Shown: positions 35,255 through 45,458, counted from the first letter of the stretch. The stretch is 64,000 bases of DNA from Aurantiacibacter sp. MUD61 (GCF_027912455.1 NZ_CP115446.1:2627501-2691500), one strand, 5' to 3'. The notes: generated from the sequence alone by a model not told the origin. A program made the numbers and translations.

Positions 35255-36200
35255 ACCTGCTCGCCAGCGGTGCTGAGATAATCAACTGCACCAGATGGTA
35301 AATCAGCACGGGCAGCAGGATCAGCCCTGCGACTTCTGGCGCGAACAGCACGGCGGCGAGCGGCGCGCCCATGGCGATGCTCTTTTGCGCTCCTGCGAAA
35401 AGGAAGGAAATCCGGTCGGCGCGCAAAAGCCCGAGCGCGCCGCCTAGTGCCCATGCGCCGATGAAGCCCACGGCCAGCATCAACCCGACAAGGCCCAGCA
35501 GAACCAACCACTCGCCCAGCGAAATGAACGTCCATAATCCCTGCACCACCGCACCCGAGAAGGCGACATAGACCGCAATCGCAATCGCGAACCGGTCCAT
35601 TAGGCTGAAAAGTCGCTTGCGATCCGCCACCAGCGGGCCAAGCCAGCCCTGCAACATTTGCCCCAGCAGGAAAGGCAGCAGCAGGATCATGCCGATCCGC
35701 TCCAGGGTGCCGAGGTCAAGCCCAGCCACACCGCCGCTCACAACCAAAGCGATGATCGGCGCGCTGATGAAGACGCCAAGGATGTTAAGCACCGCCGCGG
35801 CGACGACCGAATTGGCGACATTACCCCCTGCCAGTGACGTGTAGGCCGTCGCCGATTGCACCGTCGATGGTAGCACCCCGAGGAACAGGAAGCCGAGCGC
35901 GACGCTCGCTGGCAACAGGCCGTCCGCGCGCGCAGAGACAAACCATCCGACCAGACCCATCACGCCGAACACGAATACGATCAGCGGCAGGAGGAAGCGC
36001 AAATGCCTCAGCCCCGTAAACACCTTGCTGCGCGGCAGGCGCAGGCCGTTAAGCAGGAACAGCAGGAAGATCGCGACGTCAGATACGATGCGTGCGATGA
36101 CCGCGCCCTGCCCGCTCACCGGCAGCAAGCTCGCGGCCACAATCGCAACCAGTAACAACCGCACCAGCGGATCGAAGAATGTCAGCACGCGCCCCATCAT
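35238..36200 (-). CDS. Bile acid:sodium symporter (BASS) family transporter
   Basis: A 320-residue inner-membrane protein with about ten helices. It belongs to the BASS-like SBF group (YfeH type): 'FLLFLLNGLRLP', 'LGVLPSTVQSATAYTSLAGGNVANSVVAAAVLN' type crossover helices with the polar sodium-site residues, and 'FLFAGAQKSIAMGAPLAAVLF'. The substrate is unknown; relatives move organic acids or sulfonated compounds. Its C-terminal end overlaps the convergent DUF475 gene by 17 bases. It starts 25 bases after prsR and could be read through from that operon. Confidence 0.87.
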   Translation of the reverse strand: MMGRVLTFFDPLVRLLLVAIVAASLLPVSGQGAVIARIVSDVAIFLLFLLNGLRLPRSKVFTGLRHLRFLLPLIVFVFGVMGLVGWFVSARADGLLPASVALGFLFLGVLPSTVQSATAYTSLAGGNVANSVVAAAVLNILGVFISAPIIALVVSGGVAGLDLGTLERIGMILLLPFLLGQMLQGWLGPLVADRKRLFSLMDRFAIAIAVYVAFSGAVVQGLWTFISLGEWLVLLGLVGLMLAVGFIGAWALGGALGLLRADRISFLFAGAQKSIAMGAPLAAVLFAPEVAGLILLPVLIYHLVQLIISAPLASRFTRQG

Positions 36201-36225
36201 CGGCGCGCGGTGTGCCGCGTGCGCG

Positions 36226-37590
36226 CTAGTGCTGCAAGTCGTATTGCTTCAGCAGGTCATAAAGCGTCGGACGGCTGATCCCCAGAATCTTGGCAGTGTT
36301 GGAGATGTTCCCTTCGCTCCGCGCCAAGGCGTGACGGATAACTGTCCGGTCCGATTTCTCGCGCGCGCTCTTCAGATTGAGCACATTTGCCGCTTCCTCA
36401 TCCTCTTCCGTGAGATCGAGATCTTCGGCAGCGACGAGCTTGCCCTCGGCCATGATCACAGCGCGCTTCACGCGGTTTTCCAGCTCGCGCACATTGCCCG
36501 GCCAGTTCCAGCCATCGATGGCGGCTAGCGCGTCGGGCGCGAAGCCTGTCACCGCCGGGTTCATTTCATTGGCAAACCGCTTGAGGAAAGCCTTGGCGAG
36601 CAGCGTCGCATCACCGGGCCGCTCTGCGAGTGCGGGGATTTTCACGACGATTTCTGCAAGGCGATAGAACAGGTCTTCGCGGAAGCGACCGTCGCCCACC
36701 ATCGCCTCGAGGTCCTGATGCGTGGCGCAGACGATGCGCGTATCGACGGCGATGGAACTGCGGCCACCAATCCGCTCAATAGTGCGTTCCTGCAGGAAGC
36801 GCAGCAGTTTGACCTGCAGCGGGAGCGGAATATCGCCCACTTCATCGAGGAACAGCGTGCCGCCGTTTGCCATTTCGATCTTGCCTTCGGTCGTCTTCAC
36901 AGCGCCGGTGAACGCGCCCTTCTCGTGACCGAACAGCTCACTTTCGAGCAGGTTTTCAGGGATCGCCGCGCAATTGATGGCAACGAAATTGCCGCTCTTG
37001 CGATCGCTCGCATCATGCAGGCCGCGCGCCAGCAGTTCCTTGCCGGTCCCGCTTGCGCCCAGCAGCATGACAGAGACATTGGTATTCGCCACACGCTCGA
37101 TCGTGCGCGCGACTTTGACCATTTCCGGGGCGGAGGTGATCATGCCGCCCAGCACCGTGTTACCCTCGCCCGCCTTGGCGGCGAGCGCACGGTTTTCCTG
37201 CTCGATCGTATGCAGATTGAGCGCGCGGCGCACGATCAGCCCCAGCTGTTCGATATCGACAGGCTTCTGGTAGAAATCATAGGCGCCATGCTCGATTGCC
37301 TGCAGCGCACTTTCCCGCGCGCCATGGCCAGAGGCGACAATGACCTTCGTATCAGGCTTCAGCGCCATGATCTCGTCGAGCACTTTGAACCCCTCGGTTG
37401 TGCCATCGGGGTCAGGCGGGAGGCCAAGGTCGAGCGTCACGACAGGCGGCTCCTCCGCTCGCAGCGCGGCAATCGCATCCTCCCGATTGCCGACGATCGT
37501 TACGTCGAAATCCTCATAGGCCCATTTGAGCTGCGCCTGCAGGCCCTCGTCATCTTCAACGATCAGCAGTTTGGGTTTGTGCTCGGCCAT
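36226..37590 (-). CDS. prsR: PEP-CTERM/EPS-type sigma-54 response regulator PrsR
   Basis: NtrC-like regulator of 454 residues that activates sigma-54 promoters, typically of exopolysaccharide and exosortase (PEP-CTERM) genes. The receiver domain has 'VEDDEG' (11-16) and acceptor Asp in 'VTLDLGLPPDPDG' (Asp 54). The AAA+ domain has Walker A 'GASGTGKELLA' (about 178), the sigma-54 contact 'EKGAFTGA' and Walker B 'GGTLFLDEVGD'. A Fis-type helix-turn-helix ends the protein ('ISNTAKILGISRPTLYDLL'). It abuts the prsK stop by one base, so kinase and regulator are co-translated. Confidence 0.93.
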   Translation of the reverse strand: MAEHKPKLLIVEDDEGLQAQLKWAYEDFDVTIVGNREDAIAALRAEEPPVVTLDLGLPPDPDGTTEGFKVLDEIMALKPDTKVIVASGHGARESALQAIEHGAYDFYQKPVDIEQLGLIVRRALNLHTIEQENRALAAKAGEGNTVLGGMITSAPEMVKVARTIERVANTNVSVMLLGASGTGKELLARGLHDASDRKSGNFVAINCAAIPENLLESELFGHEKGAFTGAVKTTEGKIEMANGGTLFLDEVGDIPLPLQVKLLRFLQERTIERIGGRSSIAVDTRIVCATHQDLEAMVGDGRFREDLFYRLAEIVVKIPALAERPGDATLLAKAFLKRFANEMNPAVTGFAPDALAAIDGWNWPGNVRELENRVKRAVIMAEGKLVAAEDLDLTEEDEEAANVLNLKSAREKSDRTVIRHALARSEGNISNTAKILGISRPTLYDLLKQYDLQH

Positions 37591-39698
37591 TACGCGACCT
37601 CTTTCTTGTGTGATTGCATTGCCTGGATGATGTCAGCCGTACCGCTCAGCGGCAGACGGATGACGAAGCGGGTGCCGAGCCCTTCGCGCGATTCGACGTC
37701 GAGACGACCGCCCATCGCGCGGATCAGCTCGCGCGCTTCGAAAGCGCCGATACCAAAGCCGCCGGGCTTGGAGGAGTGGAACGGCTTGAACAGCCGCGTA
37801 CGGATGAATTCGGGCGACATGCCGCTGCCGGAATCGATGATTTCAAGCTGCGCATTGCCCGCTTCGGCGCGCAGATCGAGGATGACGGGTGCGCCGTTCT
37901 CGCTCGCCTCGACAGCGTTCTGCACCAGATGGACCAGCGCCTGTTCCAGCGCTTCCCGATCGCCTTTTACCGTGCATTTGTCATGCAGCAGCAGCGACAC
38001 GTCATATTGACCGCGATATTGCTGCGATATCCGCTCCAGCACATGTTCCAGTGCGAATTCGTCATGCTCCTTACCGCCGAGACTGCCGTATCGGCCAAGG
38101 CGCGCGAGCAGCGCTTGCAGCTTGTCGGTCGAATTGCGCAGCGTCAGGATCATGTCGGCGCGAAATTCTGGCTTCTCCGCGTGCTTTTCGGCATTGCGTG
38201 CGAGCAGCGAAAGCTGGCTCGCCAAATTCTTGATGTCATGCATCACAAAGGCAATCCGACGGTTGAATTCGTCGAACCGCTGCGCTTCGCCAAGCGCATC
38301 CTGACTGCCCTGCTCTGCCAGATAGCTCGCAAGCTGGCGGCCCACCACGCGCAGGAGGTCAAAATCCTCCCAGTCAAGGCGGCGCGTGTGCGGCGGCCGT
38401 GCGAGCACGACGATCCCCACGAGGCGCTCGTAATGCAGCAGCGGGACCATCGCCCAGCTATTGGGATCGGCAAGCAACCACGGCGGACAAGCGGCGGAGG
38501 GAATGTTATCCTGCTGTCCGCGGCGCAAATCGTCGAGGTCGAGGATGAACTGGCTTTCCTCGAAAAAGCGCGCCCCCGCCTGGCTCAGCGCATCGCCCGG
38601 CACTTCCATCTGAGGCCATTGCCAGCGTGCGGCGAGAGCGAGGCCGCCCTCCTCTCTCGGCGTCAGCAGCAGGCCCGATGGGCTATCGGTAATATCGGCA
38701 ACGGCCTGCACCGCGCGTTCCGGCAGAGGCGGAGCCTGCGGTCCGGCGCGGCCAATCGTATTGGTAAAGCGCAGCCATTCGGAACGGTAATCGTAGCGAT
38801 GCTGGAACAGGTTCTTTGACAGCGTGACGCGCAGCCAGGAGCGCAGCCGCTTCGACGACATGACCGTCAGCGCAATGGCGCATGCGAGCAGTACGAAGCC
38901 TGTTTGCAGCAGTCGCCCGTAATCGCTGCCGACGTAGGAGAGCCCCTGCGCCACCACGATCATCGCGACCAGATAGGCGCCGATCAGAAGTAGCGAGAAT
39001 GACTGGAAGGCAAAGCTACGCGAGGGGCGGAAGCGCAATTCTTCCTTGTTCCGAAATAGCCCGAAAGCGAGCAGCAATACGGCAAGAAAAAACGCCACGG
39101 ACCTGAGGCTCTGCAACAGCTCAGGAGTGCCTCCCCCAAGATAGGCGATGGCATACAAGTTGAGGTCGAAGAGAAACAGGCCGCCCAGCGCCGCTGCCGG
39201 CCAGCGCAGCGCAAGCCGCGCCTGCTGCGATGCGCCAGCATAGAGATTGTGCAGCAGCACCAGTGTTCCGATGCAGAGCAGTAGTCGGAAAGTGAAAGAG
39301 AACTGGCTGATCAGCGATTGTGCGGCGGGCTGATCGGGATATTGCAGTGCAGCCGGAATGAGCGCGAATTGCATCAATTCGACAAAGGCGAGCGCAGCCA
39401 CAACCGGGCGAATGGGGCCGAGGCTTTTGTCCCGGTCGTCATGGCTGAAGAGGCGATAGAGCATCCAGAGCCATGCGAGATAGCTCATCGCCATCGTCAC
39501 CTGCGTGATGACGGCGCCCACGCCAAACCCTGCCACGCAAAATGCCCACGCAGCATTCACCCCCAGGGCAGCAGACGTCGCTGCGACCGCCGGGCCCTGC
39601 GCACGGCTATTGGTCGCCAGCCACAGGCTGAGTGCGACGGCCGCAATCGCTGCCGCCAGATAGGCCATGTAGACCACCAGATCCCACGCAACGCCCAT
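37590..39698 (-). CDS. prsK: PEP-CTERM/EPS-type membrane sensor histidine kinase PrsK
   Basis: A 702-residue kinase paired with PrsR. The N-terminus has about eight hydrophobic helices (1-290), then a GAF-like sensor region (about 310-460), then HisKA with 'IAFVMHDIKNLASQL' (His about 486, the 'HDIKN' variant typical of this family) and HATPase ('VHLVQNAVEAS', 'DSGSGMSPEF', 'GGFGIGAFEAREL'). The signal is unknown. It overlaps the upstream glycosyltransferase gene by one base at 39698 and prsR at 37590, giving a tight three-gene operon. No exosortase or PEP-CTERM substrate is in the window. Confidence 0.93.
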   Translation of the reverse strand: MGVAWDLVVYMAYLAAAIAAVALSLWLATNSRAQGPAVAATSAALGVNAAWAFCVAGFGVGAVITQVTMAMSYLAWLWMLYRLFSHDDRDKSLGPIRPVVAALAFVELMQFALIPAALQYPDQPAAQSLISQFSFTFRLLLCIGTLVLLHNLYAGASQQARLALRWPAAALGGLFLFDLNLYAIAYLGGGTPELLQSLRSVAFFLAVLLLAFGLFRNKEELRFRPSRSFAFQSFSLLLIGAYLVAMIVVAQGLSYVGSDYGRLLQTGFVLLACAIALTVMSSKRLRSWLRVTLSKNLFQHRYDYRSEWLRFTNTIGRAGPQAPPLPERAVQAVADITDSPSGLLLTPREEGGLALAARWQWPQMEVPGDALSQAGARFFEESQFILDLDDLRRGQQDNIPSAACPPWLLADPNSWAMVPLLHYERLVGIVVLARPPHTRRLDWEDFDLLRVVGRQLASYLAEQGSQDALGEAQRFDEFNRRIAFVMHDIKNLASQLSLLARNAEKHAEKPEFRADMILTLRNSTDKLQALLARLGRYGSLGGKEHDEFALEHVLERISQQYRGQYDVSLLLHDKCTVKGDREALEQALVHLVQNAVEASENGAPVILDLRAEAGNAQLEIIDSGSGMSPEFIRTRLFKPFHSSKPGGFGIGAFEARELIRAMGGRLDVESREGLGTRFVIRLPLSGTADIIQAMQSHKKEVA

Positions 39699-41083
39699 TA
39701 GCGCGCACCCTCCGGCCAGAGGATGACCCGCAGCGTTTGCAGCATGATCAGCAGATCGAGGAAGGGGGTGTAGTTCTTGGCGTAGTAGAGATCATATTCC
39801 AGCTTGTGCCGGGCATCCTCTATGCTCGCGCCATAGGGATAGTTGATCTGCGCCCATCCCGTGATGCCGGGTTTTACCACATGACGTTCGGCGTAATAGG
39901 GCAGCTTGTCGTCCAGATCCTCCACAAAAGTCGGCACTTCGGGCCGCGGACCGACGAAGCTCATATGGCCGCACAGGACCGTCCAGACCTGCGGCAGTTC
40001 GTCAATCCGCACCTTGCGGATGAAGGAGCCAACACGCGTCACGCGCGGATCGTTTTTCTCCGCCCATTTGGAGCCGTCCTTTTCAGCATCGGTGCGCATA
40101 CTGCGCAGTTTGACCAGCTCGAAGGTCTGGCCATAGCGACCCACGCGCTTCTGCCGGAAAAAAGCCGGCCCCTTGCTGTCGATTTTCACGATGGCTGCGA
40201 AGAGCAGGATGATGGGGAATGTCAGCAGCAACAGAATACCGCTGGCCAGAATGTCGAACACACGCTTGGCAGCGCTGGAAAAGGCCCTGCCTGAAGAAAA
40301 TCCGTCCGAGAATATGAGCCAGCTGGGGTTGAGCGTGTCGAGATCGACCCGGCCCGTTTCCCTTTCGAGAAAGCTGGAAAATTCGTTGACGTGCACGCCG
40401 GCCGTTTTCACTCGCACGAGGTCTTTGAGCGGAAGCGAATTGCGACGTTCTTCGAGCGCAAGGACGACTTCGGTCGCACCGAGTTTGGCGACATGTTCGG
40501 AGAGATCGCTGATCGCGGGTCTGTCTATGGCTTCGGCCACTGCGGTCGCCCCGCTACCCATGTTGATATAGCCGACGATGGTAAAGCCGCTGTCGGGTTT
40601 TTGGCTTAGCTTGCGTAGACGGTCTGCCCGCAGGCCAGCGCCTAGGACGAGCACGCGGCGGCGGAAGGCGGAGGTTCCCAGAATGCCGCCGACAATCAGT
40701 CGATTAATCATCAGCATCGCAACCGCCAGCGCCATCGCGAACAGCAATATGCTGCGCCAATAGGTTTGACCGGGCAGGAGGAAATCGATCACCGCCAGCG
40801 CAAGAATGGCGAGGCTCACCGCGACCAGCAGTCGCGCAGCAGCAAACCGCATCGAACGCAGCGCCTCCGGACCGTAGACGCCGACGGCGATCATCGCGGT
40901 CAAAGTCGTAATGGCAAAGCCCAGCAGTGGCAGGATGCGCGATACGAGCTCGCCCGCATCCATCCCGATCTGCGAGGCGCGCAGCTTCCATGCCAGATCG
41001 CCCGCTACAAGCAACAGGATGAAATCCAGCAATCCCAGCAGGATAACCGCATGAGGGATATAGTGTTTGAAGAGACGAACCAT
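39698..41083 (-). CDS. Exopolysaccharide sugar transferase (EpsB/XrtA-type)
   Basis: A 461-residue polyisoprenyl-phosphate hexose-1-phosphate transferase, which starts exopolysaccharide repeat units by moving a sugar phosphate onto undecaprenyl phosphate. Four N-terminal membrane helices (about 10-125), a Rossmann-like CoA-binding fold ('[18 protein letters not shown]'), one more helix ('[18 protein letters not shown]'), and a C-terminal transferase domain with '[15 protein letters not shown]', '[14 protein letters not shown]', '[12 protein letters not shown]' and '[14 protein letters not shown]'. It matches the family linked to PEP-CTERM/EPS systems. The start is ATG 41083; residues upstream are not family-like. 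Operon: this gene, prsK, prsR. Confidence 0.92.
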   Translation of the reverse strand: MVRLFKHYIPHAVILLGLLDFILLLVAGDLAWKLRASQIGMDAGELVSRILPLLGFAITTLTAMIAVGVYGPEALRSMRFAAARLLVAVSLAILALAVIDFLLPGQTYWRSILLFAMALAVAMLMINRLIVGGILGTSAFRRRVLVLGAGLRADRLRKLSQKPDSGFTIVGYINMGSGATAVAEAIDRPAISDLSEHVAKLGATEVVLALEERRNSLPLKDLVRVKTAGVHVNEFSSFLERETGRVDLDTLNPSWLIFSDGFSSGRAFSSAAKRVFDILASGILLLLTFPIILLFAAIVKIDSKGPAFFRQKRVGRYGQTFELVKLRSMRTDAEKDGSKWAEKNDPRVTRVGSFIRKVRIDELPQVWTVLCGHMSFVGPRPEVPTFVEDLDDKLPYYAERHVVKPGITGWAQINYPYGASIEDARHKLEYDLYYAKNYTPFLDLLIMLQTLRVILWPEGAR

Positions 41084-41309
41084 CGCTTCTGCCGTTTCGG
41101 GTCGCGGAGGGATTTCCGGACCTTGGACGGCGTTAACTGCAACAGATGAAATGTCGGTAAATTTTACACAGCCTTGCCAAAACATAGGAGAACTGCGGCT
41201 TTGCGTCTTGAGATGGAATGGCGACAGTTTCGCATTTTGCCGCTTTGAAAGGCGATATTAACCCTGCCGCCGCGTCATTGGTTAACGGGTGATCGCGTAT
41301 AGAGAGCAT

Positions 41310-41807
41310 ATGGCGAAGCTCACCAAGCCTCCTATTCCGCTGAAGATGTACAAGCATTTCGCGGTCGTCACGCTGTCGATGACGGCGGCGATTGCCATGT
41401 TTGCGGATAGCGATCAGCGCGAAGCGATAGAGGCAGAGACGGCAATTACCTATGTCGAACAGACCGAAGTCGCTCCCAGCGACAGGCGAGTGGGCGGCAT
41501 GGTGGATGCGCGGCAGGAGCGCACGCAAGGCAGCTTCGGCAGCGAGAACGGTGGCTTCGGCGGGGGAAGCTCGTCACCGGGCGGTGGCGGCAGTTGGAGC
41601 GTCGCCGATAGCCGCTCTCAGGGCCGCATATCGGTGCCAGGCTATACGCGCGGGTGGATCGACAGCCTGACCGATGAGCAATATGAGAGCTTCCTCGCCT
41701 CCCTGCCCCCCGAACTGCGCGATCCCGAAGCCGCGCGCGAGCAGGCCATTCGCGCATCCGCTCGCCGCAGCGGTCGGCGCGGTTCCAGCGCGGATGCGCC
41801 GACCTGA
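41310..41807 (+). CDS. Hypothetical exported or anchored protein, Gly/Ser-rich linker
   Basis: A 165-residue protein I do not recognise. It has one hydrophobic helix near the N-terminus ('FAVVTLSMTAAIAMFA', about 15-30) with basic residues before it, so it is either anchored or secreted. A glycine/serine-rich linker ('GGFGGGSSSPGGGGS', about 83-97) and a helical C-terminal part follow ('WIDSLTDEQYESFLASLPPEL'), ending in a basic tail. It lies divergent from the exopolysaccharide operon and converges on the SLC13 gene 3 bases away. AGAGAG precedes the ATG. No function can be assigned. Confidence 0.6.
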   Translation: MAKLTKPPIPLKMYKHFAVVTLSMTAAIAMFADSDQREAIEAETAITYVEQTEVAPSDRRVGGMVDARQERTQGSFGSENGGFGGGSSSPGGGGSWSVADSRSQGRISVPGYTRGWIDSLTDEQYESFLASLPPELRDPEAAREQAIRASARRSGRRGSSADAPT

Positions 41808-41810
41808 TCG

Positions 41811-43631
41811 CTACATGTTGTAGGTGGTCACCAGCAGGAAGCTGAGCGTCACCACCATGATCAGCACTAGCGGCACACCCGTCTTCACATAGTCGCCGAA
41901 CTGGTAATTGCCCTCCGCCATGATCAGCATGTTGGTCTGGTAGGCGATAGGCGTTGCGTAGCAGAGGTTGCAGCCGAACAGCACGGCTAGGATCAGCGGT
42001 TCCTGCGGCAATCCAAGCTCGGTCGCGATGGCAAAGGCAATCGGCGTCCCCACCGTCGCCGCCGTGGCGTTGGAGGCGAAGTTGGTGAGCACGGTCACGA
42101 AGATCATGATCGCCGCCAGCACACCCGCGGGTGGCAGATACTGGAGGCCCAGCGCCAAAGACTCGCCCAGCCAGCCCGCCGCCCCGCTATCGAGCACGAA
42201 GCGACCGATTGCGATACTCGCGGCCACCAGCACGATGACCTGCGCCGAGAGCGCCCTCCCCACACGGTCGAACTTCACGCAGCCGGTCAGGAACATGATG
42301 ATCGCGCCGCCGAGCGAGGCGATGGCGATGGGAAGGATGCCGATCGAGGCAAGGCCGACCGATACGCCCATGATCGTGGCAGCGAGCCAGGCCTTCGAAC
42401 GGCGCGGCACTTCGCGCGCGCCTTCGAGCTGCAGGACGCTGTCGGCTTCGGCAAACTCGTTGATCGCGTGCGTGAGGCCCATCACCAGCAGCACATCGCC
42501 TTCGCCGAGGCGCGATTCCCCGCCGACCTGCTTCGCTTCATCGAACCTCAGCGGACGATCGGGCTTATGCGTACCGAGCACTGCCACGCCGTAGCGGTCC
42601 GCAATGCCCGAAGTGGCCAATGTCCGGCCGATCAGGCGCGAATCGGCGGTGACCACCATCTCGACGACTTTGATGTCCTCGCGGTTCTCCTGCGCTTCGC
42701 GTTGGACATTGTCGACCACCCAGCCCGGAGCGATCTGGCCCTGCAGCACACGGATGGCATCTTCCAGCGCATCATGCGTTCCGCTGACTTTCAGCTTCTG
42801 CCCAGCCGCAAAAGCACCGCCGGGGCGCTCTTCAAAACGGAAGTCGTCAGGCAGCATGCCCACGACTTCATCGAAATGCTTGCCGATCAGATTGCTGCCC
42901 GGTGGAACACGCAGGCGCGTGGTGAACCAGCGTTGCCCCTCGTCCTTCTCCGGACTGTTGTCGCGCATCATGCGCGGCATGATCAGCCAGATGTATGGCA
43001 GCGCCACGAGGGAAGCGAGTAGCACGATCGGGGTGAAGTGGAACACGCCCATCGGCTCCATGCCCAGATCGATCGCGATCGCGACGACAAGGATGTTGGT
43101 CGAGGTGCCGATCGTGGTCGCCAAGCCCCCGAGCAGCGAAGAGGCGTTGAGCGGCATCAGGGTCTTCGATGCTGGCATGGCGCCTTTGGCCGCCAGCGTC
43201 ACGAAGATGGGGATCAGCAGCACCAGCACTGGCGTGTTGTTCACGCCCATCGATAGCGCAAAGGCGATCAGCAGCGAGAACAGCAAGCCCAATTGCAGGT
43301 TGATCTTGAAAATCCGCCCGAGGAAACGCGCCGCCGGTTCCAGCGCGCCGGTGACCACCAGCCCCCTGCCCATCACCATCAGCGCGCAGATGGTGATCAG
43401 CGCGTAATGGCCAAAGCCGGAGAAAGCGAGCGAGAGCCCGTCCGTCGGCTGCGTATGCGGCATGGGGTAGAAGTAGAGCCCCACCGCGATGATCGCGATG
43501 GCGAGCAGCGACACGATCTCGATCGAGATGCGGTTGCGCACGAACAGGTAGAAGACGATGACGGTAAGCGCCATCGCTGCAAATGCGTGTGGTGATGGAG
43601 CCTCGAGCATGTCTGTCAGCACGATTCCCAA
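41811..43631 (-). CDS. SLC13-family permease with two TrkA_C domains
   Basis: A 606-residue membrane transporter of the divalent-anion:sodium symporter (DASS/SLC13) superfamily. Transport domains lie at about 20-220 and 410-606 ('ALSMGVNNTPVLVLLIPIF', 'GTSTNILVVAIAIDLGMEPMG', 'NFASNATAATVGTPIAFAIA'). Two TrkA_C-type soluble domains sit between (about 240-390), as in sulfate or dicarboxylate transporters such as SAC1-like proteins. Substrate undefined. TTG 43631 is the widest start; GTG 43622 (GGGA 4 bases before) or ATG 43610 are plausible. The downstream end is 3 bases from the convergent hypothetical gene. Confidence 0.88.
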   Translation of the reverse strand: MGIVLTDMLEAPSPHAFAAMALTVIVFYLFVRNRISIEIVSLLAIAIIAVGLYFYPMPHTQPTDGLSLAFSGFGHYALITICALMVMGRGLVVTGALEPAARFLGRIFKINLQLGLLFSLLIAFALSMGVNNTPVLVLLIPIFVTLAAKGAMPASKTLMPLNASSLLGGLATTIGTSTNILVVAIAIDLGMEPMGVFHFTPIVLLASLVALPYIWLIMPRMMRDNSPEKDEGQRWFTTRLRVPPGSNLIGKHFDEVVGMLPDDFRFEERPGGAFAAGQKLKVSGTHDALEDAIRVLQGQIAPGWVVDNVQREAQENREDIKVVEMVVTADSRLIGRTLATSGIADRYGVAVLGTHKPDRPLRFDEAKQVGGESRLGEGDVLLVMGLTHAINEFAEADSVLQLEGAREVPRRSKAWLAATIMGVSVGLASIGILPIAIASLGGAIIMFLTGCVKFDRVGRALSAQVIVLVAASIAIGRFVLDSGAAGWLGESLALGLQYLPPAGVLAAIMIFVTVLTNFASNATAATVGTPIAFAIATELGLPQEPLILAVLFGCNLCYATPIAYQTNMLIMAEGNYQFGDYVKTGVPLVLIMVVTLSFLLVTTYNM

Positions 43632-43842
43632 AGCTTGGCCGCTTTTGCAAGCATCTTTCTCAGCGGAGTATCGAGGTGTGACACAAAACGCATTTGTAAC
43701 ACGGCCTCAAACAGGCTCATGGCAGGCGTAAATCTGCGAAGCATCGGCGCCAGGGCCATGGACTTTGGCAGATCGGGCAGGCGGTGGGCGGATAGCGTCA
43801 TGCCATCCGCAGAGCACATCGGCGATCATGTAGGAAAGTGGC

Positions 43843-43927
43843 TGGTACCCCAGGCCGGACTCGAACCGGCACTTCGTTAGAAACTCGATTTTGAGTCGAG
43901 CGCGTCTACCAATTCCGCCACTGGGGC
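43843..43927 (-). tRNA. tRNA-Leu (anticodon CAA), CCA encoded
   Basis: On the minus strand: acceptor GCCCCAG, D arm with GTGGCGGAATTGGTAGACGC, anticodon loop CTCAAAA with CAA, a long variable arm (TTTCTAACGAAGT, class II tRNA), T arm CCGGTTCGAGTCCGG and encoded CCA. Confidence 0.96.
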
Positions 43928-43953
43928 CCCGGAATGCGGGCTGCCTCTACTCT

Positions 43954-44772
43954 CTATTTCAGGGAGTTGGCAACCAGCTTGTGCAAACGGGAATGCAAAG
44001 GATCGTTGCCTGCGATGACCTGTTCGTCGCAGATCGGCTGCGAACGGCCACGGTAATCGGTCACAAAGCCGCCCGCTTCACGCACCAGCAGGCAGCCGGC
44101 GGCGGTATCCCACGGGCTGAGGCCGCTTTCCCAGAAACCGTCATACCGGCCAGCAGCCAGCCATGCGAGATCGAGCGAAGCGGCGCCAAAGCGGCGGATT
44201 CCGGCAACTTCTGGACCGATGGCACCGAAAATGCGGCTCCATTCGGCAAAGTCGCCATGGCCCTGATAGGGCGTCCCGGTGGCAATCAGCGCTTCGTGCA
44301 ACTGGCGGCGGCCCGAGACACGCAGGCGGCCATCATGCAGCCACGCACCGCGCGTTTTCTCCGCCCAGAATGTCTCATCGGTGATCGGCTGGTAGACGAC
44401 AGCGGCGGTCACATCGCCCCAGTCATCGCTGCCCAGCTTGCGTTCCTGGACAGCGATCGAAATCGCGAAATGCGGGATGCCATGGAGGAAATTGCTGGTG
44501 CCATCGAGCGGATCGATGATGAAACGCGGCTTGTCGTCATCGCCTTCGAGCTCGCCGGCTTCCTCCATCAGGAAGCCCCAGCCCGGACGTGCGACTTTCA
44601 GCTCATCCCACAGGATGCGTTCTGCTGCGCGGTCTGCCTTGGAAACGAAATCGGCAGGGCCCTTGCGGCTGACCTGAAGATGTTCGACTTCACCGAAATC
44701 ACGACGCAAACGGCCACCCGCCTTGCGGGCAGCCTTTTCCATCACGCGGACAATTGCTGGAACTGCGGCCAT
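43954..44772 (-). CDS. Inositol monophosphatase family protein (SuhB-like)
   Basis: A 272-residue Mg-dependent phosphatase of the inositol monophosphatase family. Metal-binding motifs: 'FLMEEAGE' (first acidic site), 'IDPLDGTSNFLHGIPHF' (about 98-114) and 'SPWDTAAGCLLVREAGG' (third Asp). The first motif reads MEEAGE where IMPase has EExxG. Substrates in bacteria include inositol-1-phosphate and related sugar phosphates; some SuhB proteins also bind RNA polymerase. It starts 6 bases after efp, so the two form an operon, an arrangement common in alphaproteobacteria. Confidence 0.92.
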   Translation of the reverse strand: MAAVPAIVRVMEKAARKAGGRLRRDFGEVEHLQVSRKGPADFVSKADRAAERILWDELKVARPGWGFLMEEAGELEGDDDKPRFIIDPLDGTSNFLHGIPHFAISIAVQERKLGSDDWGDVTAAVVYQPITDETFWAEKTRGAWLHDGRLRVSGRRQLHEALIATGTPYQGHGDFAEWSRIFGAIGPEVAGIRRFGAASLDLAWLAAGRYDGFWESGLSPWDTAAGCLLVREAGGFVTDYRGRSQPICDEQVIAGNDPLHSRLHKLVANSLK

Positions 44773-44778
44773 GGTGAA

Positions 44779-45342
44779 TTAGCCAGCCTTCCCGACGTAG
44801 GACTGCTCGTACACATCCACCACAATGCGCGTTCCGCTTTCGATATGCGGCGGCACCATGATGCGCACGCCATTGTCGAGCACGGCGGGCTTGTAGCTGG
44901 ACGAAGCGGTCTGGCCTTTCACCACGGCATCGGCCTCGACGATTTCGGCCTCGATCTGTGCGGGCAGCTGCACGCTGATGGGCTTTTCTTCCCACAGTTC
45001 CAGCTGCACGGACATGCCATCCTGCAGGAACGGGCGGGCATCCCCCAGCAGGTCGCTCGGCAGGTTGATCTGCTCGTAGGTGTTGGTGTCCATGAACACG
45101 AGCATGTCACCGTCTTCATACAGGAACTGGTATTCCTGCGTGTCGAGGCGGACCTTCTCCACCGTATCGGCGCTGCGGAAGCGGACGTTCGTCTTGCGGC
45201 CATCCTGCAGGTTCTTCATTTCGACCTGCATATACGCCCCGCCCTTGCCGGGCTGGGTGTGCTGGATCTTGGCGACTTTCCAGATGCCGCCTTCATATTC
45301 GATGATGTTGCCGGGACGGATGTCCACACCGCTGATTTTCAT
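44779..45342 (-). CDS. efp: Translation elongation factor P
   Basis: Promotes peptide-bond formation at polyproline stretches on the ribosome. The 187-residue protein has the three beta-barrel domains: KOW-like N-terminal ('[18 protein letters not shown]'), the tip loop '[11 protein letters not shown]' whose Lys (about 33) is the site for beta-lysylation in the lysine-type EF-P, a middle OB domain, and a C-terminal OB domain ending in '[15 protein letters not shown]'. Length and loop are standard. Whether the modification enzymes EpmA/B exist cannot be seen here. Confidence 0.96.
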   Translation of the reverse strand: MKISGVDIRPGNIIEYEGGIWKVAKIQHTQPGKGGAYMQVEMKNLQDGRKTNVRFRSADTVEKVRLDTQEYQFLYEDGDMLVFMDTNTYEQINLPSDLLGDARPFLQDGMSVQLELWEEKPISVQLPAQIEAEIVEADAVVKGQTASSSYKPAVLDNGVRIMVPPHIESGTRIVVDVYEQSYVGKAG

Positions 45343-45458
45343 GGGAGTGCTCGTTCGTTCAGATTGTCAAAGATTGCCGCGCGCCCTAGCCGCTGTGGCG
45401 CGCCGCGGCAAGCATATGGTTCATGACGCGCTCAGCATCTGCTGCTAAAGGCGCGGGC

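Noticed and set aside
43616..43819. 67-codon frame upstream of the SLC13 gene
   Set aside because: It overlaps the SLC13 start region in another frame, has no motif, and no ribosome-binding site is evident.
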